From Pseudanabaena sp. UWO311 (GTDB lineage Bacteria > Cyanobacteriota > Cyanobacteriia > Pseudanabaenales > Pseudanabaenaceae), in the NCBI RefSeq assembly GCF_006937785.1, contig NZ_SJEE01000005.1, forward strand, positions 155,656 through 219,655: a stretch of 64,000 bases of DNA, in the 5' to 3' direction. Below the pieces are notes generated by a model. The model did not search any database and had not been told where the DNA came from. It saw nothing but the letters and a program-made list of their open reading frames with translations. The position numbers and the translations under genes were made by a program. Of this stretch, positions 35,629 to 45,536 are shown in pieces; the first letter of the stretch is position 1, and every line of letters starts with the position of its first letter.

Positions 35629-37776
35629 ATGACCTCTACGGCAAAAAACTTTGCTGGTCAAAACTTGCGGGGGCGATCGTTTAAGGGGCAAGATCTCTCA
35701 GGAGCAGACTTTAGCGGCGCGGATCTAAGGGGTACAGATTTTACAAATGCGATTTTGAGAGAGGCAAATTTCTCAAAAGCTGAGACAGGAGTGCAGCAGC
35801 AGTGGTTAGCTTTTCAGCTAGTTCTGTCACTTGTAATGTCATTTTTATCAAGTGTTTTTGCAGTCTTTTCTAGCTTCTGGATATTCGGTTTCTTTACTTC
35901 TAGTTCTATTGATTCCTACACAATCGCTCCTGGAATATTAATCGTACTCGCTTTGGCTGTGACGTTTTTTGCAATTGTCCGTCAAGGTTTCACCTTAATG
36001 GCTTTTGGGACTATAGCATTGGCTTTAGCTTTGGCTGCAACTTTAACTTTGGCTGTATTTTGGACTAGAGAGGGGAGTCATGTTGTATCTTTTATGACTT
36101 TGACTGGGGCTTTAGCTGGGGCAGGGTCTTTGGTTCTGTCAGTGATTGTAGCTGTGACTTTGGCTTTGTCTGAAGCAGTATCTTTGGTTGGGGCAGTATC
36201 TTTAGCTGCGTCACTGGCTGGAGCCGTCTCTGTGGCTTTGGTTGGGGCTATATCTATGGGTGGGGTTGTGTCTATATTTCTAAGTTTTACTATCGTTACT
36301 TCTTCTAATTTGTTTAAGGCTTTGGCTGTATCTTTAGGTGGGGTTGGGATTACAATGCTACTAAGTATTTATGTTGCTTAGCGTGCTTTAAAAGGCGATC
36401 CCAAATTTAATATATTGCTAAAGTTTAGTGTAGCCTTTGCCAGCATTGGTGGGACGAGTTTTCGTGGTGCAGATTTACGGAATGCTAATTTTACGCAAGC
36501 AAATTTGAAAAGCAGTGACTTCCGTAATTATCGCGACCAGAATATTCCCAAAAATACAGATCTAGCTCACACTCTTTGGAATCAATCCAAAAAACTAGAT
36601 CGCGCAAGAGTTGGACAATCAATTCTATCCAACCCTGAAGTACGTGAACTATTGGTAACAGGCAAACCCAACCCAAGCAAATCCTACGAAGGCTTAAACC
36701 TGCGCGGTGCAAATCTTGACGGTGTTTATTTAGAAAATGTCAACTTCAAACGCGCCATTCTCAGTGAAGCCAGTTTCCGTAATGCAAATCTCGAATGGGT
36801 AAACCTCACCGAAGCCCAAGCAATTGGCACAGATTTCACAGGCGCACAAATGACAGGCGTTTGTCTAGAAGGTTGGAGCTATGACCACACCACTAAACTC
36901 GATGATGTCGATTGTCGCTTTGTCTTCGAGCTAGAGCATCCCAACACCAAAGGCAGCCGCGAACGCCGTCCCCACGATCCTAACAAAGAATTTGAAGAAG
37001 GTGACTTTACCAAACGCTACAGCGAAACTCTCAATGTTTTGCAGTTACTGATTCGCAACGGCATCAACCGCGAAGCCTTCATCGCTGCATGGGAAAAACT
37101 TACAGAAGAATATCCAGATCTAAATCCTGACGATATTCAAGAAATCAAGAAAAAAGGTCAAGATGTCGAATTAACGGTAGCCGTTCCAGAGGATACGGAT
37201 AAAGGTAAATTTGAGCATAATTTCGATCTTGGTTACGAAACCAAACTCAAGGAAATTGAGGCAAAATATCAAGCTCAATTAGAATCTAAGGATGCGATGT
37301 TCCTCCTTCAGAAGCAAAGCATAACCGATATCAAAGAAATTCTTCAAATAGCAAAATCATCTAACATTAACGTTAGTCCAACCTTTCAAAATGAGGCTAA
37401 ATCAGTGGCAGAGCAAAATCCCGTAACAATCAAAGCAGGTCGAGATATTTCTGGTAACGTGATCAACCTTGGCGAAATTAAAGGCAATGTCACCAATGCG
37501 ATTAACCAAATCCCGAACAAAGCAGACAGTGGCGATATTAAAACTCTCTTAACTCAACTGCAAGAAGTCATTAGCGCCGACAAAGATCTTGCCGATGAAG
37601 ATAAAGCCGATGCTCTTGAACAAGTCGAAAATCTTGCCAAAATTGCCCTTCACGACAAGCCTGAAGAAAAATCAACCCTTGCCAGCAAAGTGATCAGAGC
37701 CTTAAAACGCATCATCGACAACATTCCCACGATCGCCAAAATTGTCGAAACCGTGAGCAAAGTTTTCGGTGTATAG
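35629..37776 (+). pseudogene. Pentapeptide-repeat membrane protein split by one in-frame amber codon
   Basis: One frame of 716 codons, interrupted only by TAG at 36379-36381. Order: N-terminal pentapeptides (NLRGRSFKGQDLSGADFSGADLRG), about 180 residues of Val/Ala/Gly/Leu-rich membrane helices, the TAG, then RALKGDPKFN, a second pentapeptide block (GTSFRGADLRNANFTQANL; LNLRGANLDGVYL), an acidic coiled-coil region (KLKEIEAKYQAQLESK) and a C-terminal module with AGRDISGNVINLGEIKGN. Related cyanobacterial proteins run straight through with pentapeptides on both sides of the membrane part, so the gene looks recently broken or read through. TGG to TAG would explain it. Function unknown. Confidence 0.82.
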
Positions 37777-37786
37777 ACAATCCTAA

Positions 37787-37852
37787 AGATCCCCGACTTT
37801 TTTTGTGACAAGCAAAAGTTATCTTTGCTAACAAAGAAAAAGTCGGGGATCT
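37787..37852 (+). terminator. Long-loop hairpin after the pentapeptide gene
   Basis: AGATCCCCGACTTTTT (37787-37802) pairs with 37837-37852, and a second AGTGGGGATCTGG copy follows at about 37857-37869. It lies between the pentapeptide and SPFH genes. Confidence 0.6.
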
Positions 37853-37966
37853 GGGAAGTGGGGATCTGGACATTCACAGATTTCTTTCTTTTGCCTTTAC
37901 TTAACCTACATCTAAGATTGATCGCGCTATTATTAACGTGATTTCGAGCAACAATGGAAAAACATT

Positions 37967-38938
37967 ATGGTGGACTTATTATTTAGCTTTGTGATCGGTG
38001 CAGGTGTCTTCTTTGGCATCGGTAGTTCGTCATTTAAAATAGTTAACCAAGGCGAAGAAGCACTGGTTGCCTCGTTTGGTAAATACAAACGAAAACTGCC
38101 TGCTGGTCCCCATTTTATCTTGCCCTTTATTGATACCGTCAGCTACAAGGGATCGATCAAGGAGCAGGTACTAGATATTCCACCACAGCAATGTATTACC
38201 CGCGATAACGTGGCAATTACTGCCGATGCAGTGATTTATTGGCGGGTCGTTGACATGGAAAAAGCCTTTTATCGTGTAGAAAATTTGCGTCAAGCGATGG
38301 CAAATATCGTCTTGACTCAGATTCGTGCCGAATTAGGTAGCTTAGAGCTTGACGAAACTTTCACGGCAAGAAACAAAATTAATGAAGTTCTATTACGGGA
38401 CTTAGATGATGCTACCGATCCTTGGGGCGTGAAGGTAACAAGGGTCGAGTTGCGGGACATCTTACCTGCAAAAGCTGTGCAGGAAGCTATGGAAATGCAA
38501 ATGACAGCGGAGCGCAGAAAAAGGGCTGCAATTCTTAATTCAGAAGGTGAGCGCGAAGCTGCCGTTAATCAAGCGAAGGGCTTGGCTGAGTCGCAGTTAC
38601 TTAATGCTGAAGCTTCTCAAAAATCTGCCATTTTAGAAGCAGAGGGGCAGAAGCAGTCACGAATTTTACGTGCTGAAGCGGAGCGCCAAGAGCAGGTGTT
38701 AAAAGCTCAAGGGACATCTCAGGCTATGCAAGTGTTATTGCAGTCTATGAAAGGTAATCCTCAAGCAAACGAGGCTCTACAATTTTTGTTAGCTCAGAAC
38801 TACATCGCGATGGGAACGACCATTGGCTCCAGTGGCAGTAGCAAAGTGATGTTTATGGATCCGCGATCGCTGCCTTCAACTCTAGAAGGGCTTAAATCAA
38901 TTGTTGATAGTCCAGAGGCTGGAGATTGGACTAAATAA
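37967..38938 (+). CDS. SPFH/Band 7 (stomatin/QmcA-like) membrane protein
   Basis: 323 residues. One N-terminal membrane anchor ([18 protein letters not shown]), an SPFH domain ([39 protein letters not shown]), [18 protein letters not shown] and the coiled-coil tail ([25 protein letters not shown]) give the typical layout of the cyanobacterial Slr1128-type prohibitin family. Such proteins oligomerise on membranes and are thought to organise proteases and microdomains. No NfeD partner adjacent. The gene is followed by a strong hairpin. Confidence 0.9.
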   Translation: MVDLLFSFVIGAGVFFGIGSSSFKIVNQGEEALVASFGKYKRKLPAGPHFILPFIDTVSYKGSIKEQVLDIPPQQCITRDNVAITADAVIYWRVVDMEKAFYRVENLRQAMANIVLTQIRAELGSLELDETFTARNKINEVLLRDLDDATDPWGVKVTRVELRDILPAKAVQEAMEMQMTAERRKRAAILNSEGEREAAVNQAKGLAESQLLNAEASQKSAILEAEGQKQSRILRAEAERQEQVLKAQGTSQAMQVLLQSMKGNPQANEALQFLLAQNYIAMGTTIGSSGSSKVMFMDPRSLPSTLEGLKSIVDSPEAGDWTK

Positions 38939-38971
38939 AAAAAGGCTCGCAAAGCGAGCCTTTTTTTATTT
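38933..38971. terminator. Bidirectional hairpin between SPFH and cyanophycinase genes
   Basis: AAATAAAAAAAGGCTCGC pairs with 38954-38971 around AAA; tip CGCAAAGCG. It includes the stop codons of both convergent genes. Confidence 0.8.
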
Positions 38972-39908
38972 ATACCGATGGACTAATGGGAATGCGCTTG
39001 AGCATGTGATATTTACAGCCTGCGGCAAGAATATGTACTCGCAAGTTATGGATTGTTAAAGGTGCAGCACCACTAACCCATAGTTGATTGCTGTAGGAAA
39101 CCTCACCAGGATCGACTACGGTGACAGTCCCACGTCCTAGAACTCGCATAGTATTGTTTGGCTCAAAAATTGCCACTGTATCTTCATCGATACCGATGCC
39201 AATTTTGTCAGGATGTGCAGCGATCGCAGTCATTAGACGAGCCATGCGATTACGGTTATGAAAATGCTGATCAACAATAATTTCAGGCAGTATATTTAAG
39301 CCAGTACTCATGTTTACGAGTTCTTTGTGAGGTGACTCGCCACTACTGCCTCCTGAAATCATGTGATAGCCCATAGCCGCAGCACCAGCACTTGTGCCAG
39401 CTAAAACCATCCGATGTTGATCTATGCGCTTGGCGATCGTGATTGCAAAGGGAGTATCAGCAATCAAGCCACATAAACGCAACTGGTCGCCACCAGTCAT
39501 GAAAATGCCTGTAAACCGATCTACTAGAGCCTCGGCTTCGGGATAGTCATCATGAGGACGTTCACGAATATCTAATACTTCAACTACACTTGCACCGAGT
39601 TCAGTAAAAATATCATGATAAATTCTCCCGATAATATCAGGTTCTCTTGAGGCGCATGGAATTATAGCAATGCGAGCTTGGGAGCCACCAGAACTTTCTA
39701 CAAAGGCTTTGAGAATTTTGCGGTCTTGGACTTTATCCTCTCCACCACCAATTACCATTACCGCCGACTTAATAATTTGAGTCATGCCCCTATCTATTGC
39801 CACATCTTCATCTAAATTCAGCATATTAGCAGATTGGTCAACAAATTTTTTGAGGCGGTTGATTAGGCTAATGCCTTGACTCAGTTTTTGCTCTTGCTGA
39901 CTCGCCAA
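38970..39908 (-). CDS. cphB: Cyanophycinase
   Basis: 312 residues, about 40 more at the N-terminus than the Synechocystis enzyme. A serine exopeptidase of the S51 family that degrades cyanophycin (multi-L-arginyl-poly-L-aspartate) to beta-Asp-Arg in the cytoplasm. Nucleophile S173 in LAGTSAGAAAMG; SREP-IIGRIY, MTGGDQLRLCGLIADTP and DQHFHNRNRMARLM are diagnostic. Starts at M29 or M42 are also possible. Cyanophycin synthetase cphA, often its neighbour, is not in this window. Confidence 0.94.
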   Translation of the reverse strand: MASQQEQKLSQGISLINRLKKFVDQSANMLNLDEDVAIDRGMTQIIKSAVMVIGGGEDKVQDRKILKAFVESSGGSQARIAIIPCASREPDIIGRIYHDIFTELGASVVEVLDIRERPHDDYPEAEALVDRFTGIFMTGGDQLRLCGLIADTPFAITIAKRIDQHRMVLAGTSAGAAAMGYHMISGGSSGESPHKELVNMSTGLNILPEIIVDQHFHNRNRMARLMTAIAAHPDKIGIGIDEDTVAIFEPNNTMRVLGRGTVTVVDPGEVSYSNQLWVSGAAPLTIHNLRVHILAAGCKYHMLKRIPISPSV

Positions 39909-40056
39909 TGGTTTGTATAACCTCCATTGATGCTTACATGGTTAGCAATAAGGCTAAACCTTGTCAGATTGTATAACTTTTGTGCAGTTAAAGACTAGTA
40001 TTTCGTCAATTCACCACAAAATAAGTGGAAGATTTGTTCTCCAATTTTGTAATAAC

Positions 40057-40278
40057 TTAATCACTCTGCCAACATTCACGACTGACTAAATCACAAATAC
40101 GATCGCGCAATAGATATTGATTGTTTTCTAGTTCACGTTCGATTTGACACCATTCGCGATCGCGAAAGAAACGACAAAGAGTATGAATGGGTTGACTTCG
40201 TGTGAGTCTTCCGCTTTCGAGTAAATGTCTTGCTTCGTCTTGAATAGCGCTGATGGAATAATAAAGTGAGTGCAACAT
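40057..40278 (-). CDS. DUF4327 family small protein
   Basis: 73 residues from the ATG at 40278; TTG two codons earlier is the alternative. The pattern YYSISAIQDEARHLLESG, QPIHTLCRFFRDREW and ELENNQYLLRDRICDLV matches DUF4327, a family confined to cyanobacteria and of unknown role. No signal or membrane segment. Separated from cphB by 150 bp. Confidence 0.78.
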   Translation of the reverse strand: MLHSLYYSISAIQDEARHLLESGRLTRSQPIHTLCRFFRDREWCQIERELENNQYLLRDRICDLVSRECWQSD

Positions 40279-40461
40279 AACCAAACCCTCTGTATAGGCT
40301 TTTGCTTAATAATTTGCTTGATGCTTTGATATTATCTAAAAATAATCTGTGTCTGTGACGTAGAATACATACTCTAATTATCTTCTCACGGAGTTTTAGT
40401 TAATACATAAAAGTAAATGAAACTCAAAAGAAAAAAATATTTCTTGTTAATTACCTCAGCA

Positions 40462-40530
40462 TAATTAAAAACCCAGAGCCAAAATCTGTACCGCCCGCTA
40501 CGCGGGCGGTACAGATTTTGGGGTTTTATA
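40462..40530. repeat. Inverted repeat, 20-bp core arms, upstream of the DUF4327 gene
   Basis: Core arms 40479-40498 and 40502-40521 are perfect; outer TAATTAAAAACCC / GGGGTTTTATA pairs partly. Very similar in outer sequence to the palindrome within the TPR gene at 31564-31633. 40285-40461 has no other visible feature. Confidence 0.75.
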
Positions 40531-40549
40531 TTTGGTCATGCCTAGCTAC

Positions 40550-40580
40550 GTAGAAAAAAAAGCGGCGCTTTTTTTTCTAC
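40550..40580 (-). terminator. livH-type permease terminator
   Basis: GTAGAAAAAAAAGC (40550-40563) pairs with 40567-40580 around GGC; the minus-strand stop lies in it. Confidence 0.75.
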
Positions 40581-41533
40581 ACTTTCTGGACGAAGGTTTT
40601 GCCGAGGAGTCCTTGTGGTCGGACAAGTAGGACGATAAATAGTAAAGCAAAAGCTACGGCATCTTTGTATGCTGACTGATCGGATGGTACAAAAGACTCC
40701 GCGAGTCCTAAGATAATCCCCCCAACGACGGCTCCAGGAATATTGCCCAGTCCACCTAGGACGATTACCGCTAGCCCTTTTAAGCCAAAGCCGATGCCAA
40801 AATAGGGACCAGAAATACTGACACTGGAGCCAACTAGAGTTCCTGCTAGTCCGCCCAAGAAGCCTGACACAAAAAAGGTAAGCAGAATGAAAAAATCGGT
40901 ATTTATGCCCAAAAGACTAGCGGTGGTAGCATCTTCAGCTACGGCTTTCATCGCTTTGCCTAGCTTGGTGAAGTTAATCCCATAGGTGAGAATTGCTAAA
41001 ATGATACCTGACACACCAAAAATGACTATTTGGACGGTGCGAATGTTAATTGGTTTGTCGATTGTGCCAAAATTTATTGCTGGTGGTAGGTTGCCATAAA
41101 TATTGGCGGGGAAGTTATAACTCTCGGCTCCAACAAAATATTGAATCGTATTGACGATGACTACAGCTACGCCCAAACTAGAAACTAAGGTGAGCAATGG
41201 ATCGGCTTTGCGATCGCGTAGTGGGCGGAAGGCAATCCGCTCGATCAGGATACTTACACATCCAGCGAGAATACTGCTGATGAAAATGGCAACAAAAAAG
41301 GGTAAATGCAGTTCTTTAGGTAAGGATAAGTTGGCAAGTATGCCATTAAATCCAAATGCACCGCCACAGAGGACATAAGTAAAATATGCTCCGAGCGTAA
41401 ACACAGCACCGTGAGCAAAGTTAATGATTCCTAAAATCGAGAATACTAATGTGTAGCCAAGGGCAAAGATGGCGTAGACACTGCCAATCGACAAGCCATT
41501 TAAAAACTGCTGTAAAAATACCGAAAAGTCCAT
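40577..41533 (-). CDS. Branched-chain amino-acid-type ABC transporter permease (LivH/NatD-like)
   Basis: 318 residues with about eight hydrophobic helices. N-terminal MDFSVFLQQFLNGLSIGSVYAI and GYTLVFSILGIINFAHGAVF, the C-terminal FGIGFGLKGLAVIVLGGLGNIPGAVVGG loop and VLLVRPQGLLG are the LivH family pattern. In cyanobacteria such permeases belong to neutral-amino-acid (Nat) or related systems; the ATPases, LivM and binding protein are not here. The start at 41533 fits the family; 34 extra upstream codons are antisense to the next gene. The start codon is in CATG shared with the divergent peptidase gene. Confidence 0.9.
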   Translation of the reverse strand: MDFSVFLQQFLNGLSIGSVYAIFALGYTLVFSILGIINFAHGAVFTLGAYFTYVLCGGAFGFNGILANLSLPKELHLPFFVAIFISSILAGCVSILIERIAFRPLRDRKADPLLTLVSSLGVAVVIVNTIQYFVGAESYNFPANIYGNLPPAINFGTIDKPINIRTVQIVIFGVSGIILAILTYGINFTKLGKAMKAVAEDATTASLLGINTDFFILLTFFVSGFLGGLAGTLVGSSVSISGPYFGIGFGLKGLAVIVLGGLGNIPGAVVGGIILGLAESFVPSDQSAYKDAVAFALLFIVLLVRPQGLLGKTFVQKV

Positions 41534-42284
41534 GCGAGGTTTTATGGGTTTTTTAAAAAATTCTACACTTGCGATCGCAACTATCGCCATAGCCGTAACA
41601 GTCACACCAGCAATATCAGCAGTTACCACGCTCAATCGTCCCCATGCAGCAGCAAAAAAATCTCAAGATAAATCTCAGGATTTAGTTGCTACTAATGGCT
41701 CGTCTGAACCAATTCAACTGCCCGATACAGGCGCACAGAATGATAGCTGGAGTTGTGGACCTAATTCGGCGGCGCGGATATTACGTTATTACGGTCATGA
41801 TGTTAACTATGCAACAGTTCGAGCCGCGACTGACAAAAAACTATTTTTGCCACAAAAATTCCGTAATCCTTTAAATAATCAATGGGTTGAGGTGCGAACT
41901 GGTACGCCGCCGCAGACCTTGCAACAGGTGATGCAACGATGGGAAGGCGATCGCGTCAGGAGATCCCCACAAACTAACTTTAATAAGTTAATTAAGCTAG
42001 TGCAATCAGGTAAACCTGCGATCGCCTTGGTGCGCGTTGGCGGTTTATCAATCCCCTATATTGGCTCGATCCCTTATCTACACTGGATTGTAGTTACAGG
42101 AGCCGATTCCCAAAGCCAACAAATTACTTATACAGACACTAATAGCCAAACTTATGTTTTGTCATACCAAGATTTTCAGACAATGTGGAATTTAGGCTTG
42201 GATCGAGATGTAAGTGGTGCGATCTCCAGTGTCCTCAAAAGTAATGGTGTAGAAGCAAGAACAATTGTGTGGGTAGACAAATAG
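41532..42284 (+). CDS. Secreted C39-like (papain-fold) peptidase family protein
   Basis: 250 residues. Signal peptide at the N-terminus (LKNSTLAIATIAIAVTVTPAISA). Catalytic-type residues in QNDSWSCGPNSAARIL (Cys), YLHWIVVTGAD (His) and YTDTNSQTY (Asp/Asn) fit the C39-like peptidase_C39_2 family. The ATG at 41532 overlaps the divergent permease start; a second ATG at 41544 is also possible. Function outside the cytoplasm, substrate unknown. Confidence 0.83.
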   Translation: MRGFMGFLKNSTLAIATIAIAVTVTPAISAVTTLNRPHAAAKKSQDKSQDLVATNGSSEPIQLPDTGAQNDSWSCGPNSAARILRYYGHDVNYATVRAATDKKLFLPQKFRNPLNNQWVEVRTGTPPQTLQQVMQRWEGDRVRRSPQTNFNKLIKLVQSGKPAIALVRVGGLSIPYIGSIPYLHWIVVTGADSQSQQITYTDTNSQTYVLSYQDFQTMWNLGLDRDVSGAISSVLKSNGVEARTIVWVDK

Positions 42285-42513
42285 ATTTACGCCGTTCGAC
42301 TCATCATATTAAAGTGACCAAGCAAATACGATAAATAATTGAGATCTACAATTTGATGGGTTTCCTTGCTAAAGTCATTGGTGTGGTGTGATGGATCAAG
42401 ACTCAGCTCTTCTAATTTGTTCTTCTAATTTATAAACCTACTGCTCATTCTCATTTCTGCTTTACTAACCCATAACTTTTGATGGCAGAAACAAGCTAAA
42501 AGCAATATTAACT

Positions 42514-44076
42514 ATGATCAAAACCGCAATTACGAAGATCGCGCTAGTAGGATTTCTTCCGCTAATATGCAGTCTCGCTCCTGCTCTTGACCCGATCGCC
42601 TTAGCTCAAACTTCATCGACTGCGACCAATGAGATTACTCCAAAAATTTCTCAGAGTGATCCACTAGCCAATACACCAATCAAGTTGGTTGAACGCGCTA
42701 ACTCTCTTAGAGAGCAAAATCAACTTGATCGCGCCCTTGCTCTGTACCGCCAAGCGATCGCGGAGAGTCCAGAGTTAGTGCCTGCTTACTATGGATTGGG
42801 TGTAACATTGCGCCAAAAGGGGGATATCCAAGGTGCAATCGAAGCTCACCGCCAAGCGATTTTAATCGATAAAAGCTATACACCTGCATATTACGGGTTG
42901 GGGATTGCCCTTTATCAAAAAGGTGATGCTAATGGGGCAATTGATGCTTATAACCAGTTTGTGCAACTTAGCAAGGCAGACACTAACCTTGCGCCTGTTT
43001 ATTACAATTTGGGGTTGGCGTATGAACGCAAAAATAATATTCAGGGAGCGATCGATTCTTTTCGCAAGGCGATTGAGTTTGATCCTAAATATGCTCTTGC
43101 CCATAACGGGCTAGGAACTGTTCTGCGTCGTCAAGGCAATCGTCAAGAGGCGATCGCATCTTATCGCAAGGCGATCGAGCTTGCTCCGCAGTATGCAGTA
43201 GCCCATTTTGCACTGGGAATTTCGCTGTATGAAGATCGTGACTATGCAGGATCAATCGATGCTTATAAACGGGTAACTGCGATTGATCCAAATTTCCCGA
43301 ATGTTTATTACAATCTTGGCTTAGCATACAACCAACTCGATGATCGGCAAAAGGCGATCGCGACTTTCCGCAAAGCATCCGAACAAGATCCTCGCAATGC
43401 CGATATCTATGCGGCTCTAGGTAGCGCTCTGTTGCGCGAAGGAAATATTCCTGAAGCAACGGAAGCCTTTAAGCGTAGTACAGAAATCAATCCGAGGGTT
43501 GCTAGTACTTTCAATGGTTTAGGGCTTGCTCTGCGTCGGCAAGGCGATCTCGAAGGGGCGATCGCTGCCTATGAGAAATCGATCTCAATTAATCCTAGAT
43601 ATGCGGCGGCTTACAACAATCTTGGGCGGGTTTTGTCAGATCAAAACCGTAACTCTGAGGCAATTACTGCGTTTCGTCAGGCGGTTGCGATTGACACCAA
43701 GAATGCGGTGGCTTATAGCAATCTCGGCAATTTATTGCGTGCTCAGGGCAATAGTGATGAGGCGATCGATGCTTTCCAAAAAACTATTGCGATCGGTAAA
43801 GAAGACTTATGGGTGGACTATACCAGTTTGGGGCTTGCCTACGCCGATCGAGGACGACTCGGTGAAGCTCAAACTGCCTATTTCAAAGCACTATCTTTAA
43901 ATCCCACTTTTGCTAAGGCACATTTCGGATTAGGGGCTTTGTATACGCTGAAGGGTGAAGTAAGTAATGCGATTCGCTCTTATCAAGAAGCCCTGAAGTT
44001 ATACGAAGAAAATCGTGATGCCGAATGGATTAAGCGCACCCAACAGGCAATCCAAGCCTTGCAGGGAATTACATAA
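42514..44076 (+). CDS. Exported 13-repeat TPR protein
   Basis: 520 residues. Signal peptide KTAITKIALVGFLPLICSLAP, then thirteen consecutive TPRs from about residue 53 to the end (YYGLGVTLRQKGDIQGAIEAH; YNLGLAYERKNNIQGAIDSF; last FGLGALYTLKGEVSNAIRSY). A long superhelical scaffold in the periplasm or lumen, partner unknown. Similar to the shorter TPR protein at 31516 but without internal palindrome. The preceding 230 bp hold no other gene. Confidence 0.88.
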   Translation: MIKTAITKIALVGFLPLICSLAPALDPIALAQTSSTATNEITPKISQSDPLANTPIKLVERANSLREQNQLDRALALYRQAIAESPELVPAYYGLGVTLRQKGDIQGAIEAHRQAILIDKSYTPAYYGLGIALYQKGDANGAIDAYNQFVQLSKADTNLAPVYYNLGLAYERKNNIQGAIDSFRKAIEFDPKYALAHNGLGTVLRRQGNRQEAIASYRKAIELAPQYAVAHFALGISLYEDRDYAGSIDAYKRVTAIDPNFPNVYYNLGLAYNQLDDRQKAIATFRKASEQDPRNADIYAALGSALLREGNIPEATEAFKRSTEINPRVASTFNGLGLALRRQGDLEGAIAAYEKSISINPRYAAAYNNLGRVLSDQNRNSEAITAFRQAVAIDTKNAVAYSNLGNLLRAQGNSDEAIDAFQKTIAIGKEDLWVDYTSLGLAYADRGRLGEAQTAYFKALSLNPTFAKAHFGLGALYTLKGEVSNAIRSYQEALKLYEENRDAEWIKRTQQAIQALQGIT

Positions 44077-44110
44077 AAACAGGCTGTGCTTGGCACAGCC
44101 TGTTTTTATG
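44072..44110 (+). terminator. Terminator after the TPR gene
   Basis: Perfect 18-bp arms 44072-44089 and 44093-44110, overlapping the stop codon. Confidence 0.8.
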
Positions 44111-44116
44111 TGTTAA

Positions 44117-44987
<871 letters not shown>

Positions 44988-45032
44988 ATCGCCGAGTCCT
45001 AAATTCTGTTAGTTTTTTTGAGAGAGGTATAT

Positions 45033-45536
45033 ATGAGCCGCACCTTCAAAATTTTTAGCCAAGTTTTGAGTATTTGGATATTTACAATTTGCTTTTTGGT
45101 GATTAGTCCAAATTTGGCGATCGCTGCTCCTATCAATGAAACAGTCAAATTAGCGTCAGTCGATTTCACAAAACAAACTGCGATCGAAGTTAAGGTCAGT
45201 TTGAGCAACAATGCTAATGAACTAAAATTCTTTCCAGATCGCTTCACCTTTGAATCTGGTAAACGTTATAAGTTATTACTAAGCAACACCAGTGGGATGA
45301 AGCATTATTTCACCAGTAAAGATTTTGCTGATGCGGTCTGGACGCAAAATGTGGTGGCAGGCAATGTGGAAGTTAAAGGCAATATTCGCGAATTAGAATT
45401 ACGTCCGAATACAAATGCTGCATGGACTTTTATCCCGATTAAGTCTGGTACTTACGAATTACATTGCGCGATCGCAGGACATGCTGAAGCAGGAATGCGT
45501 GGTCTTATCACAATTCAACCTAGTGTAGTAGATTGA
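45033..45536 (+). CDS. Exported cupredoxin (type 1 copper) protein
   Basis: 167 residues. Signal peptide FSQVLSIWIFTICFLVISPNLAIA. Ligand set at the C-terminus: His in GMKHYFTSKDF and C-x4-H-x4-M in ELHCAIAGHAEAGMRG. The Cx4Hx4M spacing is that of rusticyanin and auracyanin rather than plastocyanin (Cx2Hx4M). Probable periplasmic or lumenal copper electron carrier or copper binder. Start ATG 45033 after GAGAGG. The stop overlaps the TTG of the next gene (TTGA), so the two are coupled. Confidence 0.85.
   Translation: MSRTFKIFSQVLSIWIFTICFLVISPNLAIAAPINETVKLASVDFTKQTAIEVKVSLSNNANELKFFPDRFTFESGKRYKLLLSNTSGMKHYFTSKDFADAVWTQNVVAGNVEVKGNIRELELRPNTNAAWTFIPIKSGTYELHCAIAGHAEAGMRGLITIQPSVVD

Noticed and set aside
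43085..43459. 124-codon antisense frame in the TPR gene
   Set aside because: Generated by TPR codon periodicity; no independent features.
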